64,000 nt of DNA from CAZJFH01 sp964545205 (GTDB lineage: Bacteria > Pseudomonadota > Alphaproteobacteria > Rhodospirillales > Magnetospirillaceae), in assembly GCA_964545205.1 (NCBI GenBank), contig CAZJFH010000012.1, forward strand, positions 23,865 through 87,864. Reading direction: 5' to 3'. Under the pieces are notes generated by a model. That model made no database searches and had not been told where the DNA came from. It saw only the letters and a program-made list of their open reading frames with translations. Shown here piece by piece: positions 11,726 through 23,026 of this stretch. Positions within the stretch are counted from its first letter, which is position 1; each line of letters begins with the position of its first letter. A program made the position numbers and the translations under genes.

Positions 11726-14134
11726 ATGAAGGACTGGACACTGGTCTACGCCGACTACGACCCGGCGCAGCAGGGCGTGCGCGAGGCGCTGCTGACGCTC
11801 GGCAACGGATACTTCTGCAGCCGCGGCGCCTTCGAATGGGTCGGGGCCGACGACATCCACTATCCCGGCACCTATCTCGCCGGCGGCTACAACCGCCTGA
11901 AGACCGAGATCGCCGGCCGGGTGATCGAGAACGAGGATCTCGTCAACCTGCCGAACTGGCTCAAGCTGCAGTTCCGCATCGGCGACGGCGAGTGGTTCAG
12001 CCTGATGGCCGGCGACATCCTGTCGTTCCGCCGCGAGCTCGACCTGCGCCGCGGCGTGCTGAGCTGCGCCATCCGCTTCCGCGACCGCCACGGCCACGAG
12101 ACCAGCCTGACCTCGCGGCGCATCGTCTCGATGGCCGAGCCGCATCTCGGCGCCATCCAGCTCGCCGTCACCGCCGAGAACTGGTCGGGGCGGCTCGACG
12201 TCCGCTCCGATCTCGACGGGCGCATCATCAATGCCGGCGTGCGCCGATACCGCGACCTCAACAGCTCGCACCTGATGCCGCTGCAGGCCGGCACGGTGTC
12301 CGGCGACGGCGACGCGAACCTGCTGCTGCTGGTCACCGAGACCTGCACCGGCCACACCCGCATCGCCCAGTGCGCCCGCACCCGCGTCTTCCGCGACGGC
12401 GCGCCGATCGACGTGGCGCCGCTCGACGAGAGCGGGCCGTCGCACGGCGGCCAGATGTATTCGGTCGAGGTGGCGCAGGGCCAGACGGTGACGGTCGAGA
12501 AGGTGGTGGCGCTGTATACCGGCAAGGACGTCGCCATCGCCTCGCCCGACCTGGCGGCGCAGGAGGCGGCGGCGAACGCGCCCGACTTCGAGGCGCTGCT
12601 GGCCCGCCACGCCCAGGCCTGGCACCGGCTGTGGGACCGCTGCGACATCGAGGTCGAGGCCAACGGCAACGGCGAGACCCAGATGATCCTGCGGGTGCAC
12701 ATCTTCCACCTGCTGCAGACGCTGTCGCCCAACACGATCGACCTCGACGTCGGCGTGCCGGCGCGCGGCTGGCACGGCGAGGCCTATCGCGGCCATGTGT
12801 TCTGGGACGAGCTGTTCATCCTGCCGTTCCTCGACTTCCGCCTGCCGGCGCTCAGCCGCGCCATGCTGCGCTACCGCTACAACCGGCTGCCGAAGGCCCG
12901 CGCCGCGGCGCGGGCCGCCGGGCTGAAGGGGGCGATGTTCCCGTGGCAGTCGGGCAGCGACGGCCGCGAGGAAAGCCAGCTCGTCCACCTCAACCCGCGC
13001 TCCGGGCGCTGGCTGCCCGACATGTCGTGGCAGCAGCGCCACGTAGCGCTGGCCATCGCCTTCAACACCTGGCGCTACTACACGATCACCGGCGAGAAGC
13101 AGTTCCTGGCGATCCGCGGCCTCGAACTGCTGGTCGAGATCGCCCGCATGTTCGCCTCGCTCGCCAAGCGCGATCCCGCGACCGGGCGCTGGGAGATCCA
13201 CCAGGTGATGGGTCCCGACGAATATCACGAGGCCTATCCGTGGGCCGAGACCCACGGCCTGAACAACAACGCCTACACCAACGTGCTGGTGTCGTGGCTG
13301 ATGTCGCGGGTGCAGGAGGCGCTGGCGGTGCTCGACGAGACCCGCCGCGCCGAGATCGTCGAATATCTCGGCATCGCCGACGACGAGATCGCCCACTGGG
13401 ACGACATGTCGCGGCACATGAAGGTGTGCTTCCACGACGACGGCATCATCAGCCAGTTCGAGGGCTACGAGAAGCTCGAGGAGTTCGACTGGGAGCGCTA
13501 TCGCGCCAAATACGGCGACATCCAGCGCCTCGACCGCATCCTCGAGGCCGAGGGCGACACGCCCAACCGCTACAAGCTGTCGAAGCAGGCCGACGTGCTG
13601 ATGCTGTTCTACCTGTTCCCGCCCGAAACCCTGCGCGAGCTGTTCACGCGGCTGGGCTACGAGTTCACCGACGAGATGTGGCACCGCAACATCGACTACT
13701 ACCTGGCCCGGACCTGCCACGGCTCGACCCTGTCCTACATCGTCCATTCCTGGGTGCTGGCGCGCTCGCATCCCGAGCAGGCCTGGGAGCTGTTCACCAA
13801 GGCGCTGCGCAGCGACATCGCCGACATCCAGGGCGGCACCACCGCCGAGGGCATCCATCTCGGCGCCATGGCCGGCACCGTCGACCTCGTGCAGCGCTGC
13901 CTGACCGGCCTCGACGTGCGCCGCGGCCGGCTGCATTTCGACCCCGCGATCACCGACCGGCTGAACCGGATCGCGCTGAAGGTGCGCTATCTCGGCCACT
14001 GGCTGGAGGTCGAGCTGCGCGGCCGCACCCTGGAGATCACGGTGCAGCCGTCATGGACGGCGGCGGTGCCGGTCACCGTGCGCGACCAGGAACACATGCT
14101 GGAGCCCGGCAAGACGCACAGCTTCGAGGTTTGA
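11726..14134 (+). CDS. GH65-family disaccharide phosphorylase (trehalose/kojibiose-type)
   Basis: An 802-residue glycoside hydrolase family 65 protein. Typical landmarks are an N-terminal beta-sandwich (LTLGNGYFCSRGAFEW at 30-45), a central (alpha/alpha)6 barrel with HGEAYRGHVFWDELFILPF and the general-acid glutamate in VMGPDEYHEAYPW near residue 497, and a small C-terminal beta domain. Known enzymes phosphorolyse an alpha-linked disaccharide to beta-glucose 1-phosphate and glucose. With otsB upstream, trehalose is the likeliest substrate, but kojibiose, maltose or nigerose cannot be excluded by eye. It begins 16 bases after otsB. Confidence 0.9.
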   Translation: MKDWTLVYADYDPAQQGVREALLTLGNGYFCSRGAFEWVGADDIHYPGTYLAGGYNRLKTEIAGRVIENEDLVNLPNWLKLQFRIGDGEWFSLMAGDILSFRRELDLRRGVLSCAIRFRDRHGHETSLTSRRIVSMAEPHLGAIQLAVTAENWSGRLDVRSDLDGRIINAGVRRYRDLNSSHLMPLQAGTVSGDGDANLLLLVTETCTGHTRIAQCARTRVFRDGAPIDVAPLDESGPSHGGQMYSVEVAQGQTVTVEKVVALYTGKDVAIASPDLAAQEAAANAPDFEALLARHAQAWHRLWDRCDIEVEANGNGETQMILRVHIFHLLQTLSPNTIDLDVGVPARGWHGEAYRGHVFWDELFILPFLDFRLPALSRAMLRYRYNRLPKARAAARAAGLKGAMFPWQSGSDGREESQLVHLNPRSGRWLPDMSWQQRHVALAIAFNTWRYYTITGEKQFLAIRGLELLVEIARMFASLAKRDPATGRWEIHQVMGPDEYHEAYPWAETHGLNNNAYTNVLVSWLMSRVQEALAVLDETRRAEIVEYLGIADDEIAHWDDMSRHMKVCFHDDGIISQFEGYEKLEEFDWERYRAKYGDIQRLDRILEAEGDTPNRYKLSKQADVLMLFYLFPPETLRELFTRLGYEFTDEMWHRNIDYYLARTCHGSTLSYIVHSWVLARSHPEQAWELFTKALRSDIADIQGGTTAEGIHLGAMAGTVDLVQRCLTGLDVRRGRLHFDPAITDRLNRIALKVRYLGHWLEVELRGRTLEITVQPSWTAAVPVTVRDQEHMLEPGKTHSFEV

Positions 14135-14138
14135 CGCC

Positions 14139-14492
14139 TCACCCGAACCGAGCGCCGAAGCGGCCGGCGTCGTCGGGGCGGCGGAAGCAGAACAGGCGGC
14201 GCGACACGGCGTCGCCGTCGGCATAGGCGCAGACGGCGAAGGCGCCGCTCCGCCGCTCCGCCAGCCACTGCTGCAGGGCGGCCGAGCGGTCGAGGACGGT
14301 CTCGGCGTCGACCCCGACGCAGTGCGGATAGACGGCGCTGACCCGCTCGAGCAGCGGCAGCAGCGCCCGGCCGGCGAGCAGGCCCGAGGCGCGCGCCCGG
14401 AAGCGGGCGCGGCGCTCCAGGCGCAAGCCGTCGCCGACCGCCAGGCGGCCGGCGTGCACGGTGTCGAAGTCGAGGCAGACGCGCCAGTCCAT
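14139..14492 (-). CDS. Small hypothetical protein
   Basis: A 117-residue reading frame fills the gap between the GH65 gene and folC. It starts with MDWRVCLDFDTVH; an upstream ATG would add six residues. The sequence is Arg/Ala rich with no signal peptide or membrane segment and no motif I recognise. It has no clear ribosome-binding site. It is convergent with the GH65 gene (four bases between the stops) and 70 bases downstream of folC on the same strand, so it may be expressed from the folC transcript. Confidence 0.5.
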   Translation of the reverse strand: MDWRVCLDFDTVHAGRLAVGDGLRLERRARFRARASGLLAGRALLPLLERVSAVYPHCVGVDAETVLDRSAALQQWLAERRSGAFAVCAYADGDAVSRRLFCFRRPDDAGRFGARFG

Positions 14493-14562
14493 GGCGCAGA
14501 GATGGCGCATCCGAACGCAAGCCGCGATTCGCCGGGCGGCGAGGTCGCCGTTTGCGCCGCCG

Positions 14563-15849
14563 CTAGCCGTTTTCGCGCAGCACCATTCCGGCGAGGTAGA
14601 GCGAGCCGCAGATCAGGATGCGCCCGGGCGGCCCGGCGGCGACGATCTCGGCCAGCGCGGTCGGCAGGTCGGCGGCGCTCGCCGTCTCGATCACCCCGGC
14701 GCGCGCCGCCGCCGCCGCCGCCTCGGCCGGCGGCAGGGCGTCGGGCTCGTCGATCGGCACCGCCTTCAGCCGGTACAGCCGCGCCGCCAGCGGCTTGAGG
14801 AAGGCTTCCGGATCCTTGCGCGCCATCATGCCGAACACGACGTGCAGCGGCTTGTCGCGCCAGGCGCGGGCGTGCAGGGCCAGGGCCTTGCCGGCGCCGG
14901 GATTGTGGCCGCCGTCGAGCCACAGTTCCCAGCCTTCGGGCAGCATCGCGACCAGCGGGCCGCGGCTCAGCCGCTGCAGGCGCGCCGGCCACTGGACCGT
15001 GCGCATCCCCAGCGCCAGCGCGCCCTCGGGCACCGGCAGCGCGTTGCGCAGCCGGTCGATGCAGGCCAGCGCGACGCCGGCGTTGCGCATCTGATGGCTG
15101 CCGGCCAGCGCCGGGGCGGGAAGCTGCCAGGCGACGGAGCGGCCGCGATACTCGATGCCGTCGCCGCGGGCGCGGACGAAGAAGTCCTTGCCCTCCTTGT
15201 ACAGCGCGACGCCGTATTGCAGCGAGCGCGCCTCCAGCACCTTGTCGACCTTGCGCTCCTGGTCGGCGACGACGCAGTCGACGCCGTGCTTCATGATCGC
15301 CGCCTTCTCGGCGGCGATGCTCTCGATGCGGCCGCCGAGGTATTCGGCGTGGTCCATCGAGATCGGCGTGATCACCGTCAGCGCCGGCTTCTTGATCACG
15401 TTGGTGGCGTCGAGCCGGCCGCCGAGCCCGGTCTCCAGCAGCACGACGTCGGCCGGCGCGCGGGCGAAGGCCAGGAAGGCGGCGGCGGTGGTGATCTCGA
15501 AGAAGGTGATCGGCTGGCCGGCGTTGACGCGCTCGACCTCGTGCAGCAGCGCCAGCAGCGCGGCGTCGTCGATCTCGCGGCCGGCGACGACGATGCGTTC
15601 GTTGAAGCGCACCAGATGCGGCGAGGTGTAGACGTGGCAGCGCAGGCCCGCCGCCTCGAGGATCGCCCGCAGGAAGGCGACCACCGAGCCCTTGCCGTTG
15701 GTGCCGGCGACGTGGATCACCGGCGCGAGTTGCTGGTGCGGCCGGCCGAGGTCGTCGAGCAGCCGCTCGACGCGCTCCAGCGACAGGTCGATGGTCTTCG
15801 GGTGCAGCGCGCTCAGGCGCGCCAGCACCGCCTCAGGCGTGTCGCTCAT
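14563..15849 (-). CDS. folC: Bifunctional folylpolyglutamate synthase / dihydrofolate synthase
   Basis: A 428-residue Mur-ligase-family enzyme that adds glutamate to dihydropteroate and to folates. The ATP-binding loop VAGTNGKGSVVAFL lies near residue 45, followed by the omega loop (YTSPHLVRFNERI), the metal/ATP segment (ETGLGGRLDATN) and SMDHAEYLG. The C-terminal Rossmann-like domain has LDGGHNPGAGKAL. The gene starts within the last 17 bases of accD and is part of a trpB-trpA-accD-folC arrangement common in alphaproteobacteria. Confidence 0.95.
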   Translation of the reverse strand: MSDTPEAVLARLSALHPKTIDLSLERVERLLDDLGRPHQQLAPVIHVAGTNGKGSVVAFLRAILEAAGLRCHVYTSPHLVRFNERIVVAGREIDDAALLALLHEVERVNAGQPITFFEITTAAAFLAFARAPADVVLLETGLGGRLDATNVIKKPALTVITPISMDHAEYLGGRIESIAAEKAAIMKHGVDCVVADQERKVDKVLEARSLQYGVALYKEGKDFFVRARGDGIEYRGRSVAWQLPAPALAGSHQMRNAGVALACIDRLRNALPVPEGALALGMRTVQWPARLQRLSRGPLVAMLPEGWELWLDGGHNPGAGKALALHARAWRDKPLHVVFGMMARKDPEAFLKPLAARLYRLKAVPIDEPDALPPAEAAAAAARAGVIETASAADLPTALAEIVAAGPPGRILICGSLYLAGMVLRENG

Positions 15850-16753
15850 CGTCGGCCGTCGGTTCGGCGCCGGCGACCGGCAGCGGCACCACCTCGGCCA
15901 CGGGGCCGCGGTTGCGCAGCAGGTCGATGATGCGGATCAGGGTCTCGCGCAGCTCGCCGCGCCGCACCACCATGTCGACCATGCCGTGGTCGAGCAGGTA
16001 TTCGGCGCGCTGGAAGCCCTCGGGCAGCTTCTCGCGGATCGTCGCCTCGATGACGCGGGCGCCGGCGAAGCCGATCACCGCGCCCGGCTCGGCGATCTGG
16101 ACGTCGCCCAGCATCGCGAACGAGGCGCTGACGCCGCCGGTGGTCGGATCGGTCAGCAGCACGATGTAGGGCAGCCCCTTCTCCTTGACCTTGTCGACCG
16201 CCACCGTGGTCCGCGCCATCTGCATCAGCGACAGGATGCCCTCCTGCATGCGGGCGCCGCCCGAGGCCGGGACGACGATCAGCGGCGCGTCCTGCAGCAC
16301 CGCCAGTTCGGCGGCGGCGACAATGCCCTCGCCGACCGCCACGCCCATCGAGCCGCCCTGGAATTCGAAGTTGAAGATCGCGACCACCACCGCCTGGCCG
16401 CCCATCGTGCCGTGGGCGACGATGATGGCGTCGTGCTCGCCGGTCTTGGCGCGGGTCTCCTTGAGGCGGTCGGTGTAGCGCTTCTGGTCGCGGAACTTCA
16501 GCGGGTCCTCGACCACCTTCGGCAGCTCGATGCGGGTGTACTCGCCGTCGTCGAACAGCATCTCCAGCCGCTTCTTGGCCGGCAGCCGCATGTGGAAGCC
16601 GCAGTGCTGGCAGACCGCCCAGTTGGCCTCGAAATCGCGGTGGAAGATCATGTGCTCGCAGGCCGGGCACTTGTGCCAGAGGTTCTCGGGAACCTCCTTG
16701 GGCCGCACCCACTGCTGGATCTTCGGACGGACGAAGTTGGTGAGCCAGTTCAT
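15833..16753 (-). CDS. accD: Acetyl-CoA carboxylase carboxyltransferase subunit beta
   Basis: A 306-residue AccD, which with AccA transfers the carboxyl group from biotin to acetyl-CoA in fatty-acid synthesis. The N-terminal zinc ribbon has the expected C-x2-C and C-x2-C pairs (CPAC near residue 29, CQHC near 48). The crotonase-like core shows GSMGVAVGEGI, PASGGARMQEGILSLMQMA and DPTTGGVSASFA. The start at MNWLTNFV matches the family; no strong ribosome-binding site is seen. The 140 bases between accD and trpA hold an inverted-repeat element. Confidence 0.96.
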   Translation of the reverse strand: MNWLTNFVRPKIQQWVRPKEVPENLWHKCPACEHMIFHRDFEANWAVCQHCGFHMRLPAKKRLEMLFDDGEYTRIELPKVVEDPLKFRDQKRYTDRLKETRAKTGEHDAIIVAHGTMGGQAVVVAIFNFEFQGGSMGVAVGEGIVAAAELAVLQDAPLIVVPASGGARMQEGILSLMQMARTTVAVDKVKEKGLPYIVLLTDPTTGGVSASFAMLGDVQIAEPGAVIGFAGARVIEATIREKLPEGFQRAEYLLDHGMVDMVVRRGELRETLIRIIDLLRNRGPVAEVVPLPVAGAEPTADDERHA

Positions 16754-16775
16754 TCGAGCGTTACCCTGCAAAGCT

Positions 16776-16891
16776 GAACCACAGAGACACAGAGACACAG
16801 AGACGCCACCGAGAGACTGCGATGCGCGGCGCCGCCGCGCGACAACATACCTCTGTGCCTTCTCCGTGTCTCTGTGCCTCTGTGGTGAATT
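16776..16891. repeat. Inverted-repeat element with a 9-nt CACAGAGA period
   Basis: The left arm (16776-16805) is made of tandem CACAGAGA units. The right arm (16850-16891) is its near-exact reverse complement (GTCTCTGTGCCTCTGTGGTG), with about 45 GC-rich bases between them. It fills the accD-trpA gap and separates the two genes. The arms look like ends of a small dispersed element; similar sequences occur in many unrelated genomes. Confidence 0.75.
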
Positions 16892-16894
16892 GGA

Positions 16895-17718
16895 TCATCG
16901 CCGCGCGGCGCGGACGCCGTCGGCGAGCGCGCGCACATGCCCCAACACGTTCTCGACCAGCCCCGGCTTCGCCCGCCCGGACTCGTCGAGGTTCTCGGCC
17001 AGCCGCTGCACCAGGGCCGAGCCGACCACCGCGGCATCGGCGTGGCGGGCGATGGCGGCGGCCTGCTCCGGCGTGCGGATGCCGAAGCCGACGGCGATCG
17101 GCAGGTCGGTCGAGGCCCGCAACCGCGTCACCGCTTGCGCCACCGCCTCCTCGCTGGCCGAGGCGGTGCCGGTGACGCCGGTGATCGAGACGTAGTAGAC
17201 GAAACCGGACGCCTTCTCCAGCACCACCGGCAGGCGGGCGGCGTCGGTGGTCGGCGCGGTCAGGAAGATCAGGTCGAGGCCGACGCCGTGCAGCGGCCCG
17301 GTCAACTCGTCGGCCTCCTCGGGCGGCAGGTCGACGACGATCAGCGCGTCGACCCCGGCGGCGGCGGCATCGGCGGCGAAGCGCTCGGGCCCGTAGACGT
17401 AGATCGGGTTGTAGTAGCCCATCAGGACGATCGGCGTCGCGTCGTCGCCCCGGCGAAACGCGCGGACCATCTCGAGCACCTTCGTCACCCGCATGCCGGC
17501 CTTGAGCGCCCGCTGGGCGGCGAGCTGGATCGCCGGGCCGTCGGCCATCGGATCGGTGAACGGCACGCCGAGCTCGATGACGTCGACGCCGGCCTCGGGC
17601 AGCGCCTTCAGCAGGGCGAGGCTGGTGTCGTAGTCGGGATCGCCGGCGGTGAAGAAGCTGACCAGGCCGGCGCGGCCCTCGGCCTTCAGCGCGGCGAAGC
17701 GGGCGTCGATGCGCTTGC

Positions 17719-17722
<4 letters not shown>
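16895..17722 (-). CDS. trpA: Tryptophan synthase subunit alpha
   Basis: A 275-residue TIM-barrel protein that splits indole-3-glycerol phosphate into indole and glyceraldehyde phosphate. The catalytic Glu (DVIELGVPFTDP near 47-58) and Asp (FTDPMADGPAIQ) are present, with the phosphate-binding GVTGTAS and VGFGIRTPEQA. It starts at GTG, overlapping the trpB stop in a GTGA arrangement, so translation of the two subunits is coupled, fitting their complex. Confidence 0.96.
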
Positions 17723-18927
<1,205 letters not shown>

Positions 18928-19086
18928 CGGGTCCTTCTCGAACGTCACGTCGCCAGGAGCGCGTAATAAACCACAATTCCCGCCGAAAGCCATAGGCTTG
19001 CGCGCGGAGCATCGACCAGTGGATGATGTTTCACCAGCGCCAATGGCGTAGAATGCCGCCTCGCAATCGCGTTCAGGGTATCGGAT

Positions 19087-20649
<1,563 letters not shown>

Positions 20650-20710
20650 CCCCGGGCGGCAGGTATCACCATCTGGTGAGACATCCCCCCCTCCCCCAGC
20701 CAGGGCCCGC

Positions 20711-22729
20711 ATGACCGACAATCCGTTCTTCGAGACCTGGGCGACGCCGTTCGGGCTGCCGCCCTTCGAGCGCATCCGCCCCGAGCACTTCCCGCCGGCC
20801 TTCGCGCGCGGCATGGCCGAGCATCTCGACGAGATCGAGGCGATCGCGGCGCGGGCCGACGCGCCCGGCTTCGAGAACACCATCGCCGCCCTGGAGCGCA
20901 GCGGCCGGCTGCTCGACCGGGTGGCGTCGGTGTTCTACAACCTCAACGCCAGCCGCACGACGCCGGAGCTCGACGCCGTCGCCCGCGACACCGCGCCGCT
21001 GATGGCGCGGCACCACATGCGCGTCGCCCTGCATCCCGGCCTGTTCGCGCGCGTCGACGATCTGTGGCGGCGGCGCGAGTCGCTCGGCCTCGACGAGGAC
21101 CAGATGCGGCTGCTGGAGCGCCGGCACCTGGGCTTCGTCCGCGCCGGCGCCCTGCTCTCGGACGCCGACAAGGCGCGCATGGCCCAGATCTCCGAACGCC
21201 TGGCCAGCCTGCACACGCGGTTCGGCCAGAACGTGCTGCACGACGAGGACGCCTGGCGGATGGTGCTCGACGAGGGCGACCTCGACGGCCTGCCGGCCTT
21301 CCTGCGCGCCGCCGCCGCCGACGCCGCCGCCGAACGCGGGCTGGACGGGCGCTACGTCGTCACCCTGGCGCGCTCGTCGATCGAGCCGTTCCTGACCTTC
21401 TCCGCCCGGCGCGACCTGCGCCAGGCCGCCTGGCGGGCGTGGACGGAGCGCGGCGGGCTGGACGGCGAGCGCGACAACCGGCCGCTGATCGCCGAGATCG
21501 TCGCCCTGCGCCACGAGCAGGCGCGGCTGCTGGGCTACGACAGCTTCGCCGAGTTCCGCCTCGCCGATACGATGGCCAAGACCCCGGCCGCCGTCGACGA
21601 CCTGCTGCGCCGCGTCTGGGACCCGGCCACGCGGAAGGCGGCGGTCGAGCGCGACGACCTCGCGGCCCAGGCCGCCGCCGAGGGCATGAACGAGGCGATC
21701 CGTCCCTGGGACTGGCGCCACTACGCCGAGAAGGTGCGCAAGGCGCGCTTCGACCTCGACGAATCCGAGGTCAAGCCGTATTTCGAGCTCGAGAACATGA
21801 TCGCCGCCGCCTTCGACGCCGCCGGCCGGCTGTTCGGCCTGCGCTTCGTCGAGCGGCCGGACCTGCCGAAATACCATCCCGACGTCCGCGCCTTCGAGGT
21901 CCGCGACGGCGCGCGCGTCGTCGGCGTCTTCCTGCGCGACGACTTCGCCCGCGCCGGCAAGCGCTCGGGCGCCTGGATGAGCAGCTACCGCGACCGCGAA
22001 TCCTTCGACGGCGAGGTGCTGCCGGTCGTCGTCAACAACAACAATTTCGCCAAGGCGCGGCCGACGCTGCTGTCGTTCGACGACGCCAAGACGCTGTTCC
22101 ACGAATTCGGCCACGGCCTGCACGGGCTGCTCAGCACGGCGCGCTATCCGTCGCAGGCCGGCACCGCGGTGCGGCGCGACTTCGTCGAGTTCCCGTCGCA
22201 GGTCTTCGAGCACTGGCTGTCGGTGCCCGAGACCCTGCGCCGCTTCGCCCGCCACCACCGGACCGGCGAGCCGCTGCCCGAGGCGGTGCTGGAGCGGCTG
22301 CTGGCGGCGCGCAGCTTCAATTCCGGCTTCGCCACCGTCGAATACACCGCCGCCGCGCTGATCGACATGGCGGTGCACACCGCCGGCGGCGAGGTCGCCG
22401 ACATCGAGGCCTTCGAGCGCCAGGTGCTGGACGACATCGGCATGCCCGAGGAGATCGCGCTGCGCCACCGGCCGGCGCATTTCCAGCACCTGTTCGCCGG
22501 CGGCGGCTACGCGGCGGGCTACTACGCCTATCTGTGGGCCGAGGTGCTGGACGCCGACGGCTTCGCCGCCTTCGAGGAGGCCGGCGATCCCTTCGACCCC
22601 GACCTCGCGGCCAGACTCAAGGCGGTCTACGCCGCCGGCGACACCCGCGACCCGATGGCCCTCTACGCCGCCTTCCGCGGCCGCCAGCCGGAGGTCGGGC
22701 CGCTCCTGGCGAAGCGGGGGCTGGCGTAG
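20711..22729 (+). CDS. M3-family zinc oligopeptidase (peptidyl-dipeptidase Dcp/OpdA type)
   Basis: A 672-residue metallopeptidase of the thimet oligopeptidase family. The zinc site HEFGH (LFHEFGHGLHGLL near residue 459) and the third ligand region (DFVEFPSQVFEHW) are intact; the long alpha-helical N-terminal half is typical. Length fits Dcp (about 680 residues). It should degrade short peptides in the cytoplasm. No signal peptide is seen. The ATG follows CAGGGCCCGC. It lies 61 bases after the cyclase gene, with no obvious terminator between. Confidence 0.93.
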   Translation: MTDNPFFETWATPFGLPPFERIRPEHFPPAFARGMAEHLDEIEAIAARADAPGFENTIAALERSGRLLDRVASVFYNLNASRTTPELDAVARDTAPLMARHHMRVALHPGLFARVDDLWRRRESLGLDEDQMRLLERRHLGFVRAGALLSDADKARMAQISERLASLHTRFGQNVLHDEDAWRMVLDEGDLDGLPAFLRAAAADAAAERGLDGRYVVTLARSSIEPFLTFSARRDLRQAAWRAWTERGGLDGERDNRPLIAEIVALRHEQARLLGYDSFAEFRLADTMAKTPAAVDDLLRRVWDPATRKAAVERDDLAAQAAAEGMNEAIRPWDWRHYAEKVRKARFDLDESEVKPYFELENMIAAAFDAAGRLFGLRFVERPDLPKYHPDVRAFEVRDGARVVGVFLRDDFARAGKRSGAWMSSYRDRESFDGEVLPVVVNNNNFAKARPTLLSFDDAKTLFHEFGHGLHGLLSTARYPSQAGTAVRRDFVEFPSQVFEHWLSVPETLRRFARHHRTGEPLPEAVLERLLAARSFNSGFATVEYTAAALIDMAVHTAGGEVADIEAFERQVLDDIGMPEEIALRHRPAHFQHLFAGGGYAAGYYAYLWAEVLDADGFAAFEEAGDPFDPDLAARLKAVYAAGDTRDPMALYAAFRGRQPEVGPLLAKRGLA

Positions 22730-22740
22730 GCGACGGGATC

Positions 22741-22992
22741 CTACTCCCGCTTTCCGACGATCCAGCGCGCCGCCAGCAACCGCGATCCTTCGCGGCCCGC
22801 CAGCACCAGCACCGCGAGGCCGATCGCCTCGGGGGTCGAATCGGCGGCGAGCAGTCCGGCGATCAGCAGCGCCACCGCGACGACCCCGCTCAGCCAGTCG
22901 ACCAGCACCATGCGCCGCCGCTGAACGGGCGTCAGCCCGGCGGCGGGCAACGGACAGCAGGTCGTCGGAGGCGTGTCGCGGTCGTCGGACAT
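22741..22992 (-). CDS. Small hypothetical membrane protein
   Basis: An 83-residue protein with one or two hydrophobic helices (about 30-47 and 54-66), a short Cys-containing N-terminal tail (TTCCPLPAAG) and a basic C-terminus. I do not recognise the family. It is convergent with the M3 peptidase gene (11 bases between stops) and lies 34 bases from the end of the hybrid kinase gene, on whose transcript it would be the next and last member. Confidence 0.5.
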   Translation of the reverse strand: MSDDRDTPPTTCCPLPAAGLTPVQRRRMVLVDWLSGVVAVALLIAGLLAADSTPEAIGLAVLVLAGREGSRLLAARWIVGKRE

Positions 22993-23026
22993 GCGACCGA
23001 TTGTCGCCGGTGGCGGGCCGTCGAGT

